From NCBI RefSeq assembly GCF_002163755.1, contig NZ_CP015863.1, forward strand, positions 1,550,001-1,614,000: a stretch of DNA of 64,000 nucleotides, written 5' to 3'. The notes beneath the pieces are model-generated. The model had not been told where the DNA came from, made no database searches, and worked only from the letters and a program-made list of their open reading frames with translations. This document shows, piece after piece, positions 26,887 through 35,884 of the stretch. Position numbers and translations under genes: made by a program. Numbering within the stretch: position 1 is the first letter of the stretch; each line of letters opens with the position of its first letter. The stretch is from Vibrio campbellii CAIM 519 = NBRC 15631 = ATCC 25920 (lineage in GTDB: Bacteria; Pseudomonadota; Gammaproteobacteria; Enterobacterales; Vibrionaceae).

Positions 26887-27750
26887 ATGAACAGTTCTTC
26901 TCGAAGTAAAGCCAGTCAAAAAAGGGATACCTACCAAGATTGCGAGGAGTTCCTTTTGTCCGCCGTATCTGGCAACCAACCCGCTTATTATCATTTAATG
27001 ACAGGTGGAAGTCGTATTAGAATGCGCGTCTGCCTAGATATGTCATTGTGTCTGGGAGTCAATGACGAAGACGCCATGAGATTAGCCTCCGCCGTTGAGT
27101 TGTTGCACAACGCTTCGCTCATACACGATGACATACAAGATGGTGATTCTTTGAGGCGTGGCCAGAGTGCTGTTTGGGTTAAATTCGGGACCAATGTGGC
27201 CATATGTACCGGAGATTATCTGATAGCGAGAGCATTCGGTATTCTGGCCAATATTTCTTCCCCGAACGTTTTGCCGCAGCTCCTCGAGGCTACACAAAAT
27301 GCCGTTTCGGTCACGGTAGAAGGGCAAAATGCCGACCTGACGGCGAAAGAACACATAAGCCCCCAAAACTACGAATCCATTGCTGAAAAGAAGGCAGGTC
27401 CGCTACTCGCTCTGTCGCTTGAATTACCATTAATCAGCAGTGGCAGGTTGAATGAAATTCCAACAGCTAGGCATGCGGCATCCAGTCTGGCAATCGCATA
27501 TCAAATATTAGATGACATCAAAGACAGTGTTGAAGATGCTACACGAGGTCGTCCAAACCTTTTGAATTTAAATCTGTTAGACAGAAAGCCAGAAGATGCC
27601 ATCAAGCTCACTCAAGATCGGGCTGTTTATTTAATCAAAAGCTGTGAACGTGATTTGTTATTGATGCCGACTGTGCACAGTGAGAGCCTACAAGGCGTGA
27701 TACGAAAACTACTTTTCTTGGCACAGGGGAAGCAATGTGGTGGCTCATAA
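26887..27750 (+). CDS. crtE: Geranylgeranyl diphosphate synthase
   Basis: This 288-residue prenyltransferase makes the C20 precursor of carotenoids. It is a class-I polyprenyl synthetase with the first aspartate-rich motif at D81-D82-x-x-D85 (HDDIQD) and the second at D209-D210-x-x-D213 (LDDIKD). ATG 26887 follows AGAAGG; the upstream in-frame extension from 26809 has no family sequence. The 3' end overlaps crtI by 14 bases. The operon lacks an isopentenyl-diphosphate isomerase gene, so supply comes from the housekeeping pathway. Confidence 0.93.
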   Translation: MNSSSRSKASQKRDTYQDCEEFLLSAVSGNQPAYYHLMTGGSRIRMRVCLDMSLCLGVNDEDAMRLASAVELLHNASLIHDDIQDGDSLRRGQSAVWVKFGTNVAICTGDYLIARAFGILANISSPNVLPQLLEATQNAVSVTVEGQNADLTAKEHISPQNYESIAEKKAGPLLALSLELPLISSGRLNEIPTARHAASSLAIAYQILDDIKDSVEDATRGRPNLLNLNLLDRKPEDAIKLTQDRAVYLIKSCERDLLLMPTVHSESLQGVIRKLLFLAQGKQCGGS

Positions 27751-29353
27751 TCATTCCGAAGTCTCAGGTAGAGCGATAGTCATTGGTGCAGGTTTTGGCG
27801 GTATTGCATCTGCGCTCAGACTTTGCGCTAAAGGTTACAGTGTAACTCTGGTGGACAAAGGGGATCAACTGGGCGGGCGTGCCAGGGTGTTCGAACGCAA
27901 CGGTTTCATTTTTGATGCAGGTCCAACCGTCATCACGGCACCTTTTTTAATTGATGAACTGTTTGCCCTGTTCGGTAAAAAGACTAGCCAGTATGTTTCG
28001 ATTGTACCAGTGACACCTTGGTACCGCTTTTATTTCCACGATAATACGACATTCGATTATGGGGGCACTCTTGAAGCCACGTTGGAAGAGATAAAAAAAA
28101 TCTCTCCGAATGATGCAATTGGTTACCAAAATCTTTTGGCTACCTCCGAATCTATTTTCGACATTGGCTTTACACAGCTCTCGGATGAGCCTTTTGACAA
28201 TCCACTATCAATGATTAGGCAAGTACCTAACCTGATTCGTTTGGGGTGTTACAAAACAGTGTGGCAATTGGTTTCTGAGCATTTAGAGCACGAGAAATTA
28301 AGACAAGCATTTTCTATACAGCCCTTGCTTGTTGGCGGAAACCCCTTCGATACGACAAGTATTTATAACCTCATTCACTTCCTAGAATTAAAATGGGGAG
28401 TGCACTTTGCCATCGGTGGGATGGGTGCATTAGTGAACGGCCTGAAAAAACTCATGCTCGAAAACGGTATAGATATTCAATTAAATACTGAAGTGAAAAG
28501 TGTTGTTTCTAAAAATGGAAAAGTGTCCGGGATCGAGATATCTAATGGCGATCTCATGGCCTGCGACGTGTTAGTGTCCAATGCTGACCCAGCCTTTTTA
28601 TACCGAAGGATGATTGCTAAGAAGGACCAAACCCTGTCGGCCAGACTCAAGTCACGCCATGCCAAGTTCTCGATGGGGCTTTTTGTGCTGTATTTCGGGA
28701 CGACACAAAAGTACGAGGACGTCGCTCACCACACTATATGGTTGGGGAAGCGTTATGAAAGCTTACTCAATGACATTTTTCACGATAAAGTTCTAGCTGA
28801 TGATTTTTCTCTTTATGTCCATAGACCAACCGCGACAGACCCCAATATGGCTCCAGAGGGATGCGATAGTTTCTACGTGCTTGCTCCAGTACCTAACCTA
28901 GAGTCCAATGTTGATTGGGATACGGTAAAAAATAAGTATAGCGATAAGATCGTAAATGCACTCAGTGAAACTCTATTGCCAGGTTTGAGCGATTGTATTG
29001 TTGAACAATTTTGTATGACACCTAGTGACTTTCAGTGCGATTACAACAGCATAAATGGAGCGGGATTTTCCATAGCGCCCACTCTCACACAATCGGCTTA
29101 CTTTAGATTTCATAACCGAGGAGAAGGGCTAAAAAATCTGTTTGTCGTTGGTGCGGGCAGCCATCCAGGAGCCGGTCTCCCTGGTGTTCTTTGTTCCGCA
29201 AAAGTGTTAGATAAAATTGTCCCTGAAGTTACGGGAAACCATGCTAGGGGGCGTTCGAGCGGCACCCTTTTGACAAATAGTGACACTGCGAAACCGCGTA
29301 TGAATTTGTCTAGTCGTTTGTCTGGAGATAACCATGGAAAATACGGCTCTTAA
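27737..29353 (+). CDS. crtI: Phytoene desaturase
   Basis: This 538-residue FAD enzyme converts phytoene to lycopene. The N-terminal dinucleotide fold is IVIGAGFGGIASALRL, followed by GGRARVFERNGFIFDAGPTVI, and the C-terminal FAD segment with GAGSHPGAGLPGVL is the carotenoid-desaturase signature. The start is a GTG with an AGGGGA site inside the crtE end (14-base overlap). The extra ~35 residues after the signature are longer than usual and end in the crtB overlap region. Membrane-associated by family. Confidence 0.94.
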   Translation: MVAHNHSEVSGRAIVIGAGFGGIASALRLCAKGYSVTLVDKGDQLGGRARVFERNGFIFDAGPTVITAPFLIDELFALFGKKTSQYVSIVPVTPWYRFYFHDNTTFDYGGTLEATLEEIKKISPNDAIGYQNLLATSESIFDIGFTQLSDEPFDNPLSMIRQVPNLIRLGCYKTVWQLVSEHLEHEKLRQAFSIQPLLVGGNPFDTTSIYNLIHFLELKWGVHFAIGGMGALVNGLKKLMLENGIDIQLNTEVKSVVSKNGKVSGIEISNGDLMACDVLVSNADPAFLYRRMIAKKDQTLSARLKSRHAKFSMGLFVLYFGTTQKYEDVAHHTIWLGKRYESLLNDIFHDKVLADDFSLYVHRPTATDPNMAPEGCDSFYVLAPVPNLESNVDWDTVKNKYSDKIVNALSETLLPGLSDCIVEQFCMTPSDFQCDYNSINGAGFSIAPTLTQSAYFRFHNRGEGLKNLFVVGAGSHPGAGLPGVLCSAKVLDKIVPEVTGNHARGRSSGTLLTNSDTAKPRMNLSSRLSGDNHGKYGS

Positions 29354-30254
29354 GTGTTTGTCGAATCATGGCAAAACGTGGAGATTTGCTAGTTTTTTGC
29401 TCAGTAAACAACAGGTGGAGCAAGCCGCAAGGCTGTACTACTTTTGCCGTTGTATTGATGATATTGCCGACGGTACAGCTGATAAACAGCTGGCTTTCGA
29501 AAGTTTAGAGGAAGTACAGCGACAGCTTTCGTTGGGAAAGTCTGATGAGCCGTTTGTCGACGATTTCCTCCAGCTTTCATCTCAACTCGATATTCCTGTT
29601 ATGCACGCTTTTACTTTGGTGAGAGGCGTGCAAAGTGATATTGACTCGGTGCTGATCCAAAGTGAATGCGAATTGATCCAATATGCTTACCGAGTTGCTG
29701 GCGTGGTAGGGTTAATGATGTGCCCGATTTTAAAAGCGGATAATAAAGGGATGCCTTACGCCATTGATCTGGGGATAGCATTACAACTCACAAACATTGC
29801 CAGAGACGTCCTTGAAGATGCTGAAATGGGGCGTCGGTATTTACCTTATCAGTGGTGTCCGATTGCACCTGAAGACATTGCCTCGGATGAGCGGGACTCT
29901 GTGAGATCCACAGTAAGTGCTGCGATAGTGAGACTGTTGACGCTTGCAGACCAATACTACAGTAGTGCTCGTCAAGGGTATCAATTCCTTCCACCACCAA
30001 GTCGTCGTGCAATCATTGTTGCAGAGTCTGTTTACCGGCAAATTGGAGTCAAACTTAGAAAAAGGGGCTTGCAGTACTGGAAAGGCCGAACAGTAGTAAC
30101 GCCGTTTTCCAAAGTTGCCGTTGCTATGTCCGCTCTATCAACCAGTGCTCTCGAAGCGACTGAAGGACATGATACTTGCCTTCACCAGCCTTTGGTTGTT
30201 TTAAGCGAATACAAAAAGTTTAGGAGCGAATTTGATGGTAACACTCAAAGCTGA
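29334..30254 (+). CDS. crtB: Phytoene synthase
   Basis: This 306-residue head-to-head condensing enzyme joins two GGPP into phytoene. The two aspartate-rich sites are visible: CRCIDDIADG near residue 40, and NIARDVLEDAEMGRRYLP near residue 155. The start lies 20 bases inside the crtI end and the 3' end overlaps crtY by 20 bases, so expression is tightly coupled. Length is normal for CrtB. Confidence 0.94.
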   Translation: MENTALKCLSNHGKTWRFASFLLSKQQVEQAARLYYFCRCIDDIADGTADKQLAFESLEEVQRQLSLGKSDEPFVDDFLQLSSQLDIPVMHAFTLVRGVQSDIDSVLIQSECELIQYAYRVAGVVGLMMCPILKADNKGMPYAIDLGIALQLTNIARDVLEDAEMGRRYLPYQWCPIAPEDIASDERDSVRSTVSAAIVRLLTLADQYYSSARQGYQFLPPPSRRAIIVAESVYRQIGVKLRKRGLQYWKGRTVVTPFSKVAVAMSALSTSALEATEGHDTCLHQPLVVLSEYKKFRSEFDGNTQS

Positions 30255-31392
30255 CGTTGTTATGCTTGGTATCGGGTTATCAACATGCTCACTTGCAATG
30301 GCGCTCCTAAAAAAAGGATATCGTGGTCACATTGTGATGCTAGAAAAGGAAAGAGACGTCGATAACAACAAGACATGGTGTTTTTGGGAGGGTGAATACA
30401 TCCCAATGTACCTTCGTCCTATCGTTAGCAAAACTTGGGCTTCTTGGAAAATCGCTGACACGATACATGCTGTAACAACCGGTGACCAGGGATACTCTTG
30501 CATCAAGGCCGTTGACTTTTTTTCTCATTGTCTTGAAACATTTAAGGCCGCTAGTAACGTAACTTTGGTGTTCGGAGCCGATGTCACAAATACAGGGCAT
30601 AACGATCGATGCGTGACGGCTTGTTATGACGGATATTTAGTTGAGGCCACAATTGGTTTTGATAGCCGCCATCACATGCCTTCTGAAAGTATGTCCGATG
30701 GTATGCTTCAATGTTTTTCAGGGGCTTGGGTAAGCAGCTCTAGCCCGTTATTTTCTGATAATGTTGCTGATTTGATGGTTGATATGAAAACGATAGAGCA
30801 GGGCATAGAGTTTATTTATGTCCTGCCTTTTGATGTGAATAATGCATTGATCGAAGTAACGCAGTTTTCCTCTCAATTACCGTTTAAAACGTGCTTGGAG
30901 GAAAAGGTTCTATCAAGCGTCGGTAACATGGGATTGATTACAGAAGACATTGTCTCGTGGGAGCATGGTGTGCTTCCGATGGCAACTGAGAATATTGCGC
31001 TTTCTACTTCACAGCATGACAAACCTCCTGGTAACTCAGGTTGGCAATCCATTGGGATCCGCGGTCACAACATACGAGCGGCAACAGGCTACGCCTTCAT
31101 TTCAATACAACGTGCTAGTGAACACTTTGCCCAACAAATAATAAAAGGTGGTGCAGTCACACCTTTCAAATCACCAAGGCGATACCACTGGCTTGATAAA
31201 GTTTTTTTGAAAGTACTGCGTAACCGACCGGATATGGCTGTAGAGATATTTAGCCGTATGGCGAGAGGTACTTCGCCCGAGCAATTTTCAAGGTTTATGA
31301 CAGAGCGTGCCACGGTTGCCGATATTGTCAGTGTCATAAATTCTATGCCTAAGCGCGTGTTTTTGAGTGCCGCTATCGGAATGATGAGATGA
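30235..31392 (+). CDS. crtY: Lycopene beta-cyclase
   Basis: This 385-residue CrtY-type cyclase closes both ends of lycopene to give beta-carotene. The N-terminal dinucleotide-fold segment (DVVMLGIGLSTCSLAMAL) and the KTWCFWE segment are typical of the bacterial family, as is the GYAFISIQRASE region near the C-terminus. ATG 30235 with TAGGAG upstream is preferred to the adjacent TTG 30232. The final four bases overlap blh (ATGA). Confidence 0.9.
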   Translation: MVTLKADVVMLGIGLSTCSLAMALLKKGYRGHIVMLEKERDVDNNKTWCFWEGEYIPMYLRPIVSKTWASWKIADTIHAVTTGDQGYSCIKAVDFFSHCLETFKAASNVTLVFGADVTNTGHNDRCVTACYDGYLVEATIGFDSRHHMPSESMSDGMLQCFSGAWVSSSSPLFSDNVADLMVDMKTIEQGIEFIYVLPFDVNNALIEVTQFSSQLPFKTCLEEKVLSSVGNMGLITEDIVSWEHGVLPMATENIALSTSQHDKPPGNSGWQSIGIRGHNIRAATGYAFISIQRASEHFAQQIIKGGAVTPFKSPRRYHWLDKVFLKVLRNRPDMAVEIFSRMARGTSPEQFSRFMTERATVADIVSVINSMPKRVFLSAAIGMMR

Positions 31393-32258
31393 TATCTTAC
31401 GAAAAACCATCTGCTACTCAATTGGGAGCGGTTTATTCAGGTGCTGCCATCTTATCTGGGCTTTTTTCCGAATTTACGTTTAGTGACCTCACCCCCCTCA
31501 TTGCGATTCTGGTATTTGGCTTGCCCCATGGTGCGTTAGATATCATCATGTTGAACAAGCTAACGGTAGAGAAGCGTTCTTCGCAAGTAACTTTGGCGAC
31601 GGCATGTATTGCCTATTTTTTGGTAGTAGTGTGCTGCCTGTTCACTTGGTTGTGGCTTCCAACTTTTTGCCTTTGTTTGTTTCTGGCGTTAGCTGCCTAC
31701 CACTTCGGTTGCGACTGGACGAACATAGCACCAAAGAGATGGCGACTGGTGGGAATTATCGTTTTAGCAATGCCTGCGTTATTCCAACCTAACTCCGTTG
31801 CCATGTATTTCAGTGCACTTGGCGTTCCTCACGATGCGACTCGCAATATTGTCTTAACGATGTCAATTTTGGGGCTGCTGAGTTTAACTGCTTTACTCAT
31901 CGATTTCCGCCAAATATCTTTAGAACTTATAACATGGTTGGTTGTTTTGAGTTTAACGAGTTATGCACTACCAGTTTTGTACTATTTTTGCGTTTACTTT
32001 TGTGGGTTGCACGGGCCACTCCATACTCTTGATATCAAGAGGAGACACAGGCTATCTTGGTATTTTTTAGTCAAGGTATCTGCAATTCCTATGGTTGGCG
32101 CAGCTATCATCGCTGTGTGCTTTTTTTTCTTCTTGCCAAACGATTTTGATGGTAACAAGTGGTTACCCACAGTGTTTGTCGTTTTGTTCGCGTTAACAGT
32201 GCCACACCTGATACTGACGATTGTCCATGATCATCGAGAGAAAAGTGCCTCTGATTAA
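31389..32258 (+). CDS. blh: Beta-carotene 15,15'-dioxygenase (Brp/Blh)
   Basis: This 289-residue membrane enzyme cleaves beta-carotene into two retinals, the chromophore of the opsin five genes upstream. The diagnostic FGLPHGALDI segment (residues ~41-50), a second histidine region (AYHFGCDWTN) and a third (CGLHGPLHTLD) supply the iron ligands expected for the family, and there are about seven hydrophobic segments. It is the last gene of the operon; its start overlaps crtY by 4 bases. With crtEIBY this completes retinal synthesis. Confidence 0.93.
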   Translation: MISYEKPSATQLGAVYSGAAILSGLFSEFTFSDLTPLIAILVFGLPHGALDIIMLNKLTVEKRSSQVTLATACIAYFLVVVCCLFTWLWLPTFCLCLFLALAAYHFGCDWTNIAPKRWRLVGIIVLAMPALFQPNSVAMYFSALGVPHDATRNIVLTMSILGLLSLTALLIDFRQISLELITWLVVLSLTSYALPVLYYFCVYFCGLHGPLHTLDIKRRHRLSWYFLVKVSAIPMVGAAIIAVCFFFFLPNDFDGNKWLPTVFVVLFALTVPHLILTIVHDHREKSASD

Positions 32259-32312
32259 TCGGTGCGTAGTACTGATTGTATGCATCTTAGTCGGTTGGTT
32301 ATTGCACGAGAT

Positions 32313-32328
32313 ACATCAAATTTGATGT
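32313..32328. promoter_or_regulatory. 16-bp perfect palindrome
   Basis: The sequence ACATCAAATTTGATGT reads the same on both strands. It lies between the convergent blh and 32372-32800 genes, where no other terminator is obvious. It could be a protein site or a weak terminator. Confidence 0.45.
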
Positions 32329-32371
32329 TAAACGACGATGATAGATGGCTTGCGTAGTTTGGGACATTACC

Positions 32372-32800
32372 TTAAATGACAATACCTGCGAGCTCAAAAC
32401 GCGCCATTAATGGCTTAGCCTCTTGCTGATACCAGTTTGCCGGCATGTTGGGTTTAAGCTGGGCTTTTTCTTGTTTACTGATCACAACATAGCGCAAAAA
32501 TGTGTCGAGTGTGCTCGTCATCATTTCAAAGCTCATGTCGCCATCTTTGCTGATGGTTTTTAATAGTCCAACGACCGTATCTTCCGGTATCAATGGTTCG
32601 ATAACCGCATGTTTGCGCGCGGTAATCGTCTTAGAACAGGGTATTAAAGCACGGGCAGTTTCCCAACACACTTTATTGGTTTGGCTCACGAGGTCGTGTT
32701 TGTAGCAGTAATAGCTAAACAAAAAGCGTGACAGGTTCTGCCAGCGCCCAGCTTGGACTTCTAACCAAAGGTGTTGCAGCTCGATATCAGCGTCAGTCAT
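32372..32800 (-). CDS. Hypothetical cytosolic protein
   Basis: I do not recognise this 142-residue protein. It has no signal peptide, is helix-rich, and contains scattered tryptophans and cysteines without a clear metal motif. Its codon use looks like that of the core genes rather than the AT-rich block, so it is probably a conserved genus-specific gene that marks the right boundary of the light operon insertion. It is convergent with blh. Confidence 0.6.
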   Translation of the reverse strand: MTDADIELQHLWLEVQAGRWQNLSRFLFSYYCYKHDLVSQTNKVCWETARALIPCSKTITARKHAVIEPLIPEDTVVGLLKTISKDGDMSFEMMTSTLDTFLRYVVISKQEKAQLKPNMPANWYQQEAKPLMARFELAGIVI

Positions 32801-33047
32801 GGGAATGAATCATAAGTGGGGAAAGAGAGAGGTAGTGTAACTTGGTTTGAGGGCAACACCAAAGTGTCTAAATTTTTTTATTGAATCAAGAGTGACAATT
32901 AAAAAAAGTCAACACAAAGATGTTACTGGGAACCATCATTTTAATCATAGCTTTTTGGTGTTTTTTACTAGTGTTTATGCCTGTTTGACTTTCAACTTTC
33001 AGCACCTATAACTTATATAGATGAAACGTTTCGCAAAAGGAAAAAAC

Positions 33048-33737
33048 GTGTCTAAGATCAAAGCCATGTTGAAAACGTTTGTGCCGTCTTTTATAGCTGA
33101 GTATAAAACCAAACAGGATGGAGTTTTACTCACTTTTGATGACGGCCCACACCCAGTTATTACTCCAAAAATTTTGAACTTCCTCGACCAGCACTGTTTA
33201 AAAGCTGTTTTTTTCATCGTTGGCAGAGAAGCTGAAAAATACCCAGAGCTTGTTGAAAGAATTGTCCGTGAAGGGCATTGTATAGGCAATCATTCATTTT
33301 GTCATAAGACCCCCAAAAAGCTTGGATATCAGCACTACTCTAGGGATCTGCTAAGATGCCAGCGTATTTTAAATAAATACAGTGAAGGAGAGCCAACGTT
33401 GTTTAGGCCACCGGAAGGCCGCCTAACTTTCGCCTCGTGGCTAGCTATTAAATGCCATGGAATGCGAGCTATTTTATGGTCTGTCGAATCGGGAGAGTGG
33501 GGGCACTTTTCACATCAAACTGCCGATGAAATGTATGAAAGGCTTTTAAAAGACATAAAACATCATGATGTAATACTCATGCATGATAACAATGAAAAAG
33601 TCGTTACATTAGTACAACGCTTACTGCCGGCTCTTTTAGCAAAAGGCATTAACTTTGTCGAACCGAAATCCATTTACCCATATACACCTGACCTCTCCAA
33701 CAAAAAAGGCTCTATCAACTCTTCCGATAACGATTAA
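33048..33737 (+). CDS. NodB-type polysaccharide deacetylase
   Basis: This carbohydrate esterase 4 protein (about 229 residues) removes N- or O-acetyl groups from a glycan. Motif 1 is TFDDGPHP (D31, D32), motif 2 is HSFCH (H82, H86), and motif 3 is the RPPEGR segment; later ILWSVES and LMHDN fit motifs 4 and 5. GTG 33048 has an AAAGGA site 7 bases upstream, whereas ATG 33021 has none, so GTG is preferred. No clear signal peptide is seen, so it may act in the cytosol on a lipid-linked or small-molecule glycan. It precedes the FkbH-like gene by 56 bases and likely shares its transcript. Confidence 0.85.
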   Translation: MSKIKAMLKTFVPSFIAEYKTKQDGVLLTFDDGPHPVITPKILNFLDQHCLKAVFFIVGREAEKYPELVERIVREGHCIGNHSFCHKTPKKLGYQHYSRDLLRCQRILNKYSEGEPTLFRPPEGRLTFASWLAIKCHGMRAILWSVESGEWGHFSHQTADEMYERLLKDIKHHDVILMHDNNEKVVTLVQRLLPALLAKGINFVEPKSIYPYTPDLSNKKGSINSSDND

Positions 33738-33793
33738 ATCTTTCTGTCACATCTTTTTGGGAGTTCTCATATTTAAAGGTAAAGGCGGTGCTT

Positions 33794-35662
33794 ATGTATC
33801 AATTTGAGGTTCTTGGCGACGGTGACTTAAACTCAATTATCTCTATTCCCGAGGAAGTATTGCAAGAGTTTAGTAAAGGAGAAGCCTTTATAAATAACTG
33901 TGTCAGGTATTCGGTGCTGCAATGGGAAGAACACTGCACAGAGTGTGCCATGCCCGCTTGTTATCAGACATGCGACCTTTATCGAGCTCGAAGAGATGGT
34001 CACTGTCGGCGATTTGTTAATGGTATGGTTCCTATTCACTTACCTGAACTCAACTCCCCCTTGGTGCAGGTCGATTTTAAACGGTGGGGAGCCATGATGT
34101 CATCAGGCTGTGTTGGTGTTCTCAATAGGGATGATGCCGAAAAAATTCAAGCAAAGGCCTCGAAGGCTGAGTGGATAGCTCGCCGTGGTACATTAACAGA
34201 TCAAATATCGTTCAGAGGAAGGAAGGGAATAATAGCACGTCTCGCAACACGCTATAAAAAATCGATCGTCGAAAAATCTCAACCAATTGAACTAGCAGAT
34301 GCGTTTTGTATGCAGGTGTACAGTGAGATACCAGTAGATTTGAGTCTTGTTATTCGAGCCAAGCAAGGCAACGAGAAGCGGCCTCCTTATCAAAAGCGTA
34401 TTGTCCTATCTGCAGGCTATCATCAAGTACTTATACCTTTTGACGAAATAGCCCCCTATATCGACTACCCTAACCTACACTTTATCAATATTACGCCGAA
34501 CCGAACGGATGACAGCGACTCTGATCCAATTACTTTTGTGTTTGGCTTTGTTGGCTTTATTCAGCAAGGCTACCATTTGAAGAATGCAGGAAATGAATCT
34601 CAAGGGAGAGATAAAAGCGTCAAAGTAATGGTATGGGATTTAGACAATACCCTGTGGGATGGAATTTTGGTTGAAGATGGTGAGGAAGGGATCAATCTCA
34701 AGGAGGGAATCAGAAATGTAATTGAAACACTGGATAAAAGAGGCATTGTGAATTCCATAGCGAGTAAAAATGATCACCAAAAGGCGTGGAGAAAACTAGA
34801 ATCATTGGGCCTCAGTCACTATTTTGTATTTCCACAAATAAATTGGGATCCCAAAAGCCAAAACATACGTCGTATTTCAGAAGATTTTAATGTTGGTCTT
34901 GATTCGATTGCTTTCATTGATGACTCTCCATTTGAAAGGAGCGAGGTAAAGCGCTCGCTGAAGAGTGTTCGTGTTTTTGAACATGACCAGTATATGTCAC
35001 TGCTAAACATGAGGGACTTCAACCCAAGCGTTTCTTCAGAGTCGAGCAGTCGGAGGGACTTTTATATCAGTCAACACAAACGCTCATCCACATTGACGGA
35101 CTTCAATGGTTCATACTTCGAGTTTATTAAGGAATCTGAAATCAATTTATCAATCGGTCGAGCCGATATTAATAATATTGACCGTGTACATGAGCTTATA
35201 CAGCGCACAAACCAGATGAACTTTTCAGCGACACGCTATGATAGAGAAAGGCTCATGAATTTATTACAAGACGACTTGATGTTACCTCTATACCTTATGG
35301 CTAGAGATAAATTTGGTGATTATGGGACAGTGGGCTTTTGCTTAATAGATATCACTAAACACACAGTGACAGACCTAATGTTTAGTTGCCGAGTACAATC
35401 TAAGCGTGTCGAGCATGCTTTTATTTACTATTTGCTTGATCTGTGTCGTCAAGCTGCTTGGCACTCTCTTAAAGTTGAATATCTACCCACGGAGAGGAAC
35501 CGACAAACTGCCAAAGTTTTCCAAGATCTTTCTTTCAAAAAAGTAGATGGGGCTGACAGAATAACTATTTGGGAAAAAGAGACGACAAAACCTATTGAAG
35601 GTGAGGGGTTAATCGAAATTAGCAGCAACGGAATATCCTTGGCCCCGATAAACAAGTCTTAA
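33794..35662 (+). CDS. FkbH-like HAD-IIIC protein with N-terminal cysteine cluster
   Basis: This 622-residue protein combines three parts. Residues 48-71 hold C48-x2-C51-x4-C56-x3-C60-x10-C71, a ferredoxin-like metal pattern. Residues ~275-430 form a HAD-superfamily IIIC domain with the VWDLDNTLWDG motif (D282, D284) and a FIDDSPFE second aspartate motif. The C-terminal ~170 residues look like a GNAT-type acyltransferase, as in FkbH proteins that load glyceryl groups on carrier proteins. ATG 33794 follows AAGGCGG. No carrier protein or polyketide gene is in the window. With the adjacent deacetylase, a role in making a modified glycan or small molecule is inferred. Confidence 0.78.
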   Translation: MYQFEVLGDGDLNSIISIPEEVLQEFSKGEAFINNCVRYSVLQWEEHCTECAMPACYQTCDLYRARRDGHCRRFVNGMVPIHLPELNSPLVQVDFKRWGAMMSSGCVGVLNRDDAEKIQAKASKAEWIARRGTLTDQISFRGRKGIIARLATRYKKSIVEKSQPIELADAFCMQVYSEIPVDLSLVIRAKQGNEKRPPYQKRIVLSAGYHQVLIPFDEIAPYIDYPNLHFINITPNRTDDSDSDPITFVFGFVGFIQQGYHLKNAGNESQGRDKSVKVMVWDLDNTLWDGILVEDGEEGINLKEGIRNVIETLDKRGIVNSIASKNDHQKAWRKLESLGLSHYFVFPQINWDPKSQNIRRISEDFNVGLDSIAFIDDSPFERSEVKRSLKSVRVFEHDQYMSLLNMRDFNPSVSSESSSRRDFYISQHKRSSTLTDFNGSYFEFIKESEINLSIGRADINNIDRVHELIQRTNQMNFSATRYDRERLMNLLQDDLMLPLYLMARDKFGDYGTVGFCLIDITKHTVTDLMFSCRVQSKRVEHAFIYYLLDLCRQAAWHSLKVEYLPTERNRQTAKVFQDLSFKKVDGADRITIWEKETTKPIEGEGLIEISSNGISLAPINKS

Positions 35663-35884
35663 GCACAGGGAGGTTGCATCCGAGCAATCATTGAAAAAAG
35701 TAATAATCACTTTAGTAAATAAATTTTTGATCAGACTCCCGTTTTATCAATGTGTAATAAAGGTATTGCTGAAAATAGGTGAGTCAATCAACGTACATAA
35801 AAACCCCTTTCGTGCAGGTGGCAAGAAAGGGACCAGCTTATTTTTCGAAACTAAGTAAGAATCGCAACTATTTCAGAGTCTTAG

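Noticed and set aside
33021..33047. ATG start for the polysaccharide deacetylase
   Set aside because: No ribosome site, whereas GTG 33048 has AAAGGA at the right distance.
35800..35840. Hairpin after the FkbH-like gene (CCCTTTC...GAAAGGG)
   Set aside because: Only 7 bp with a 13-base loop and no convincing T-run; not reported as a terminator.
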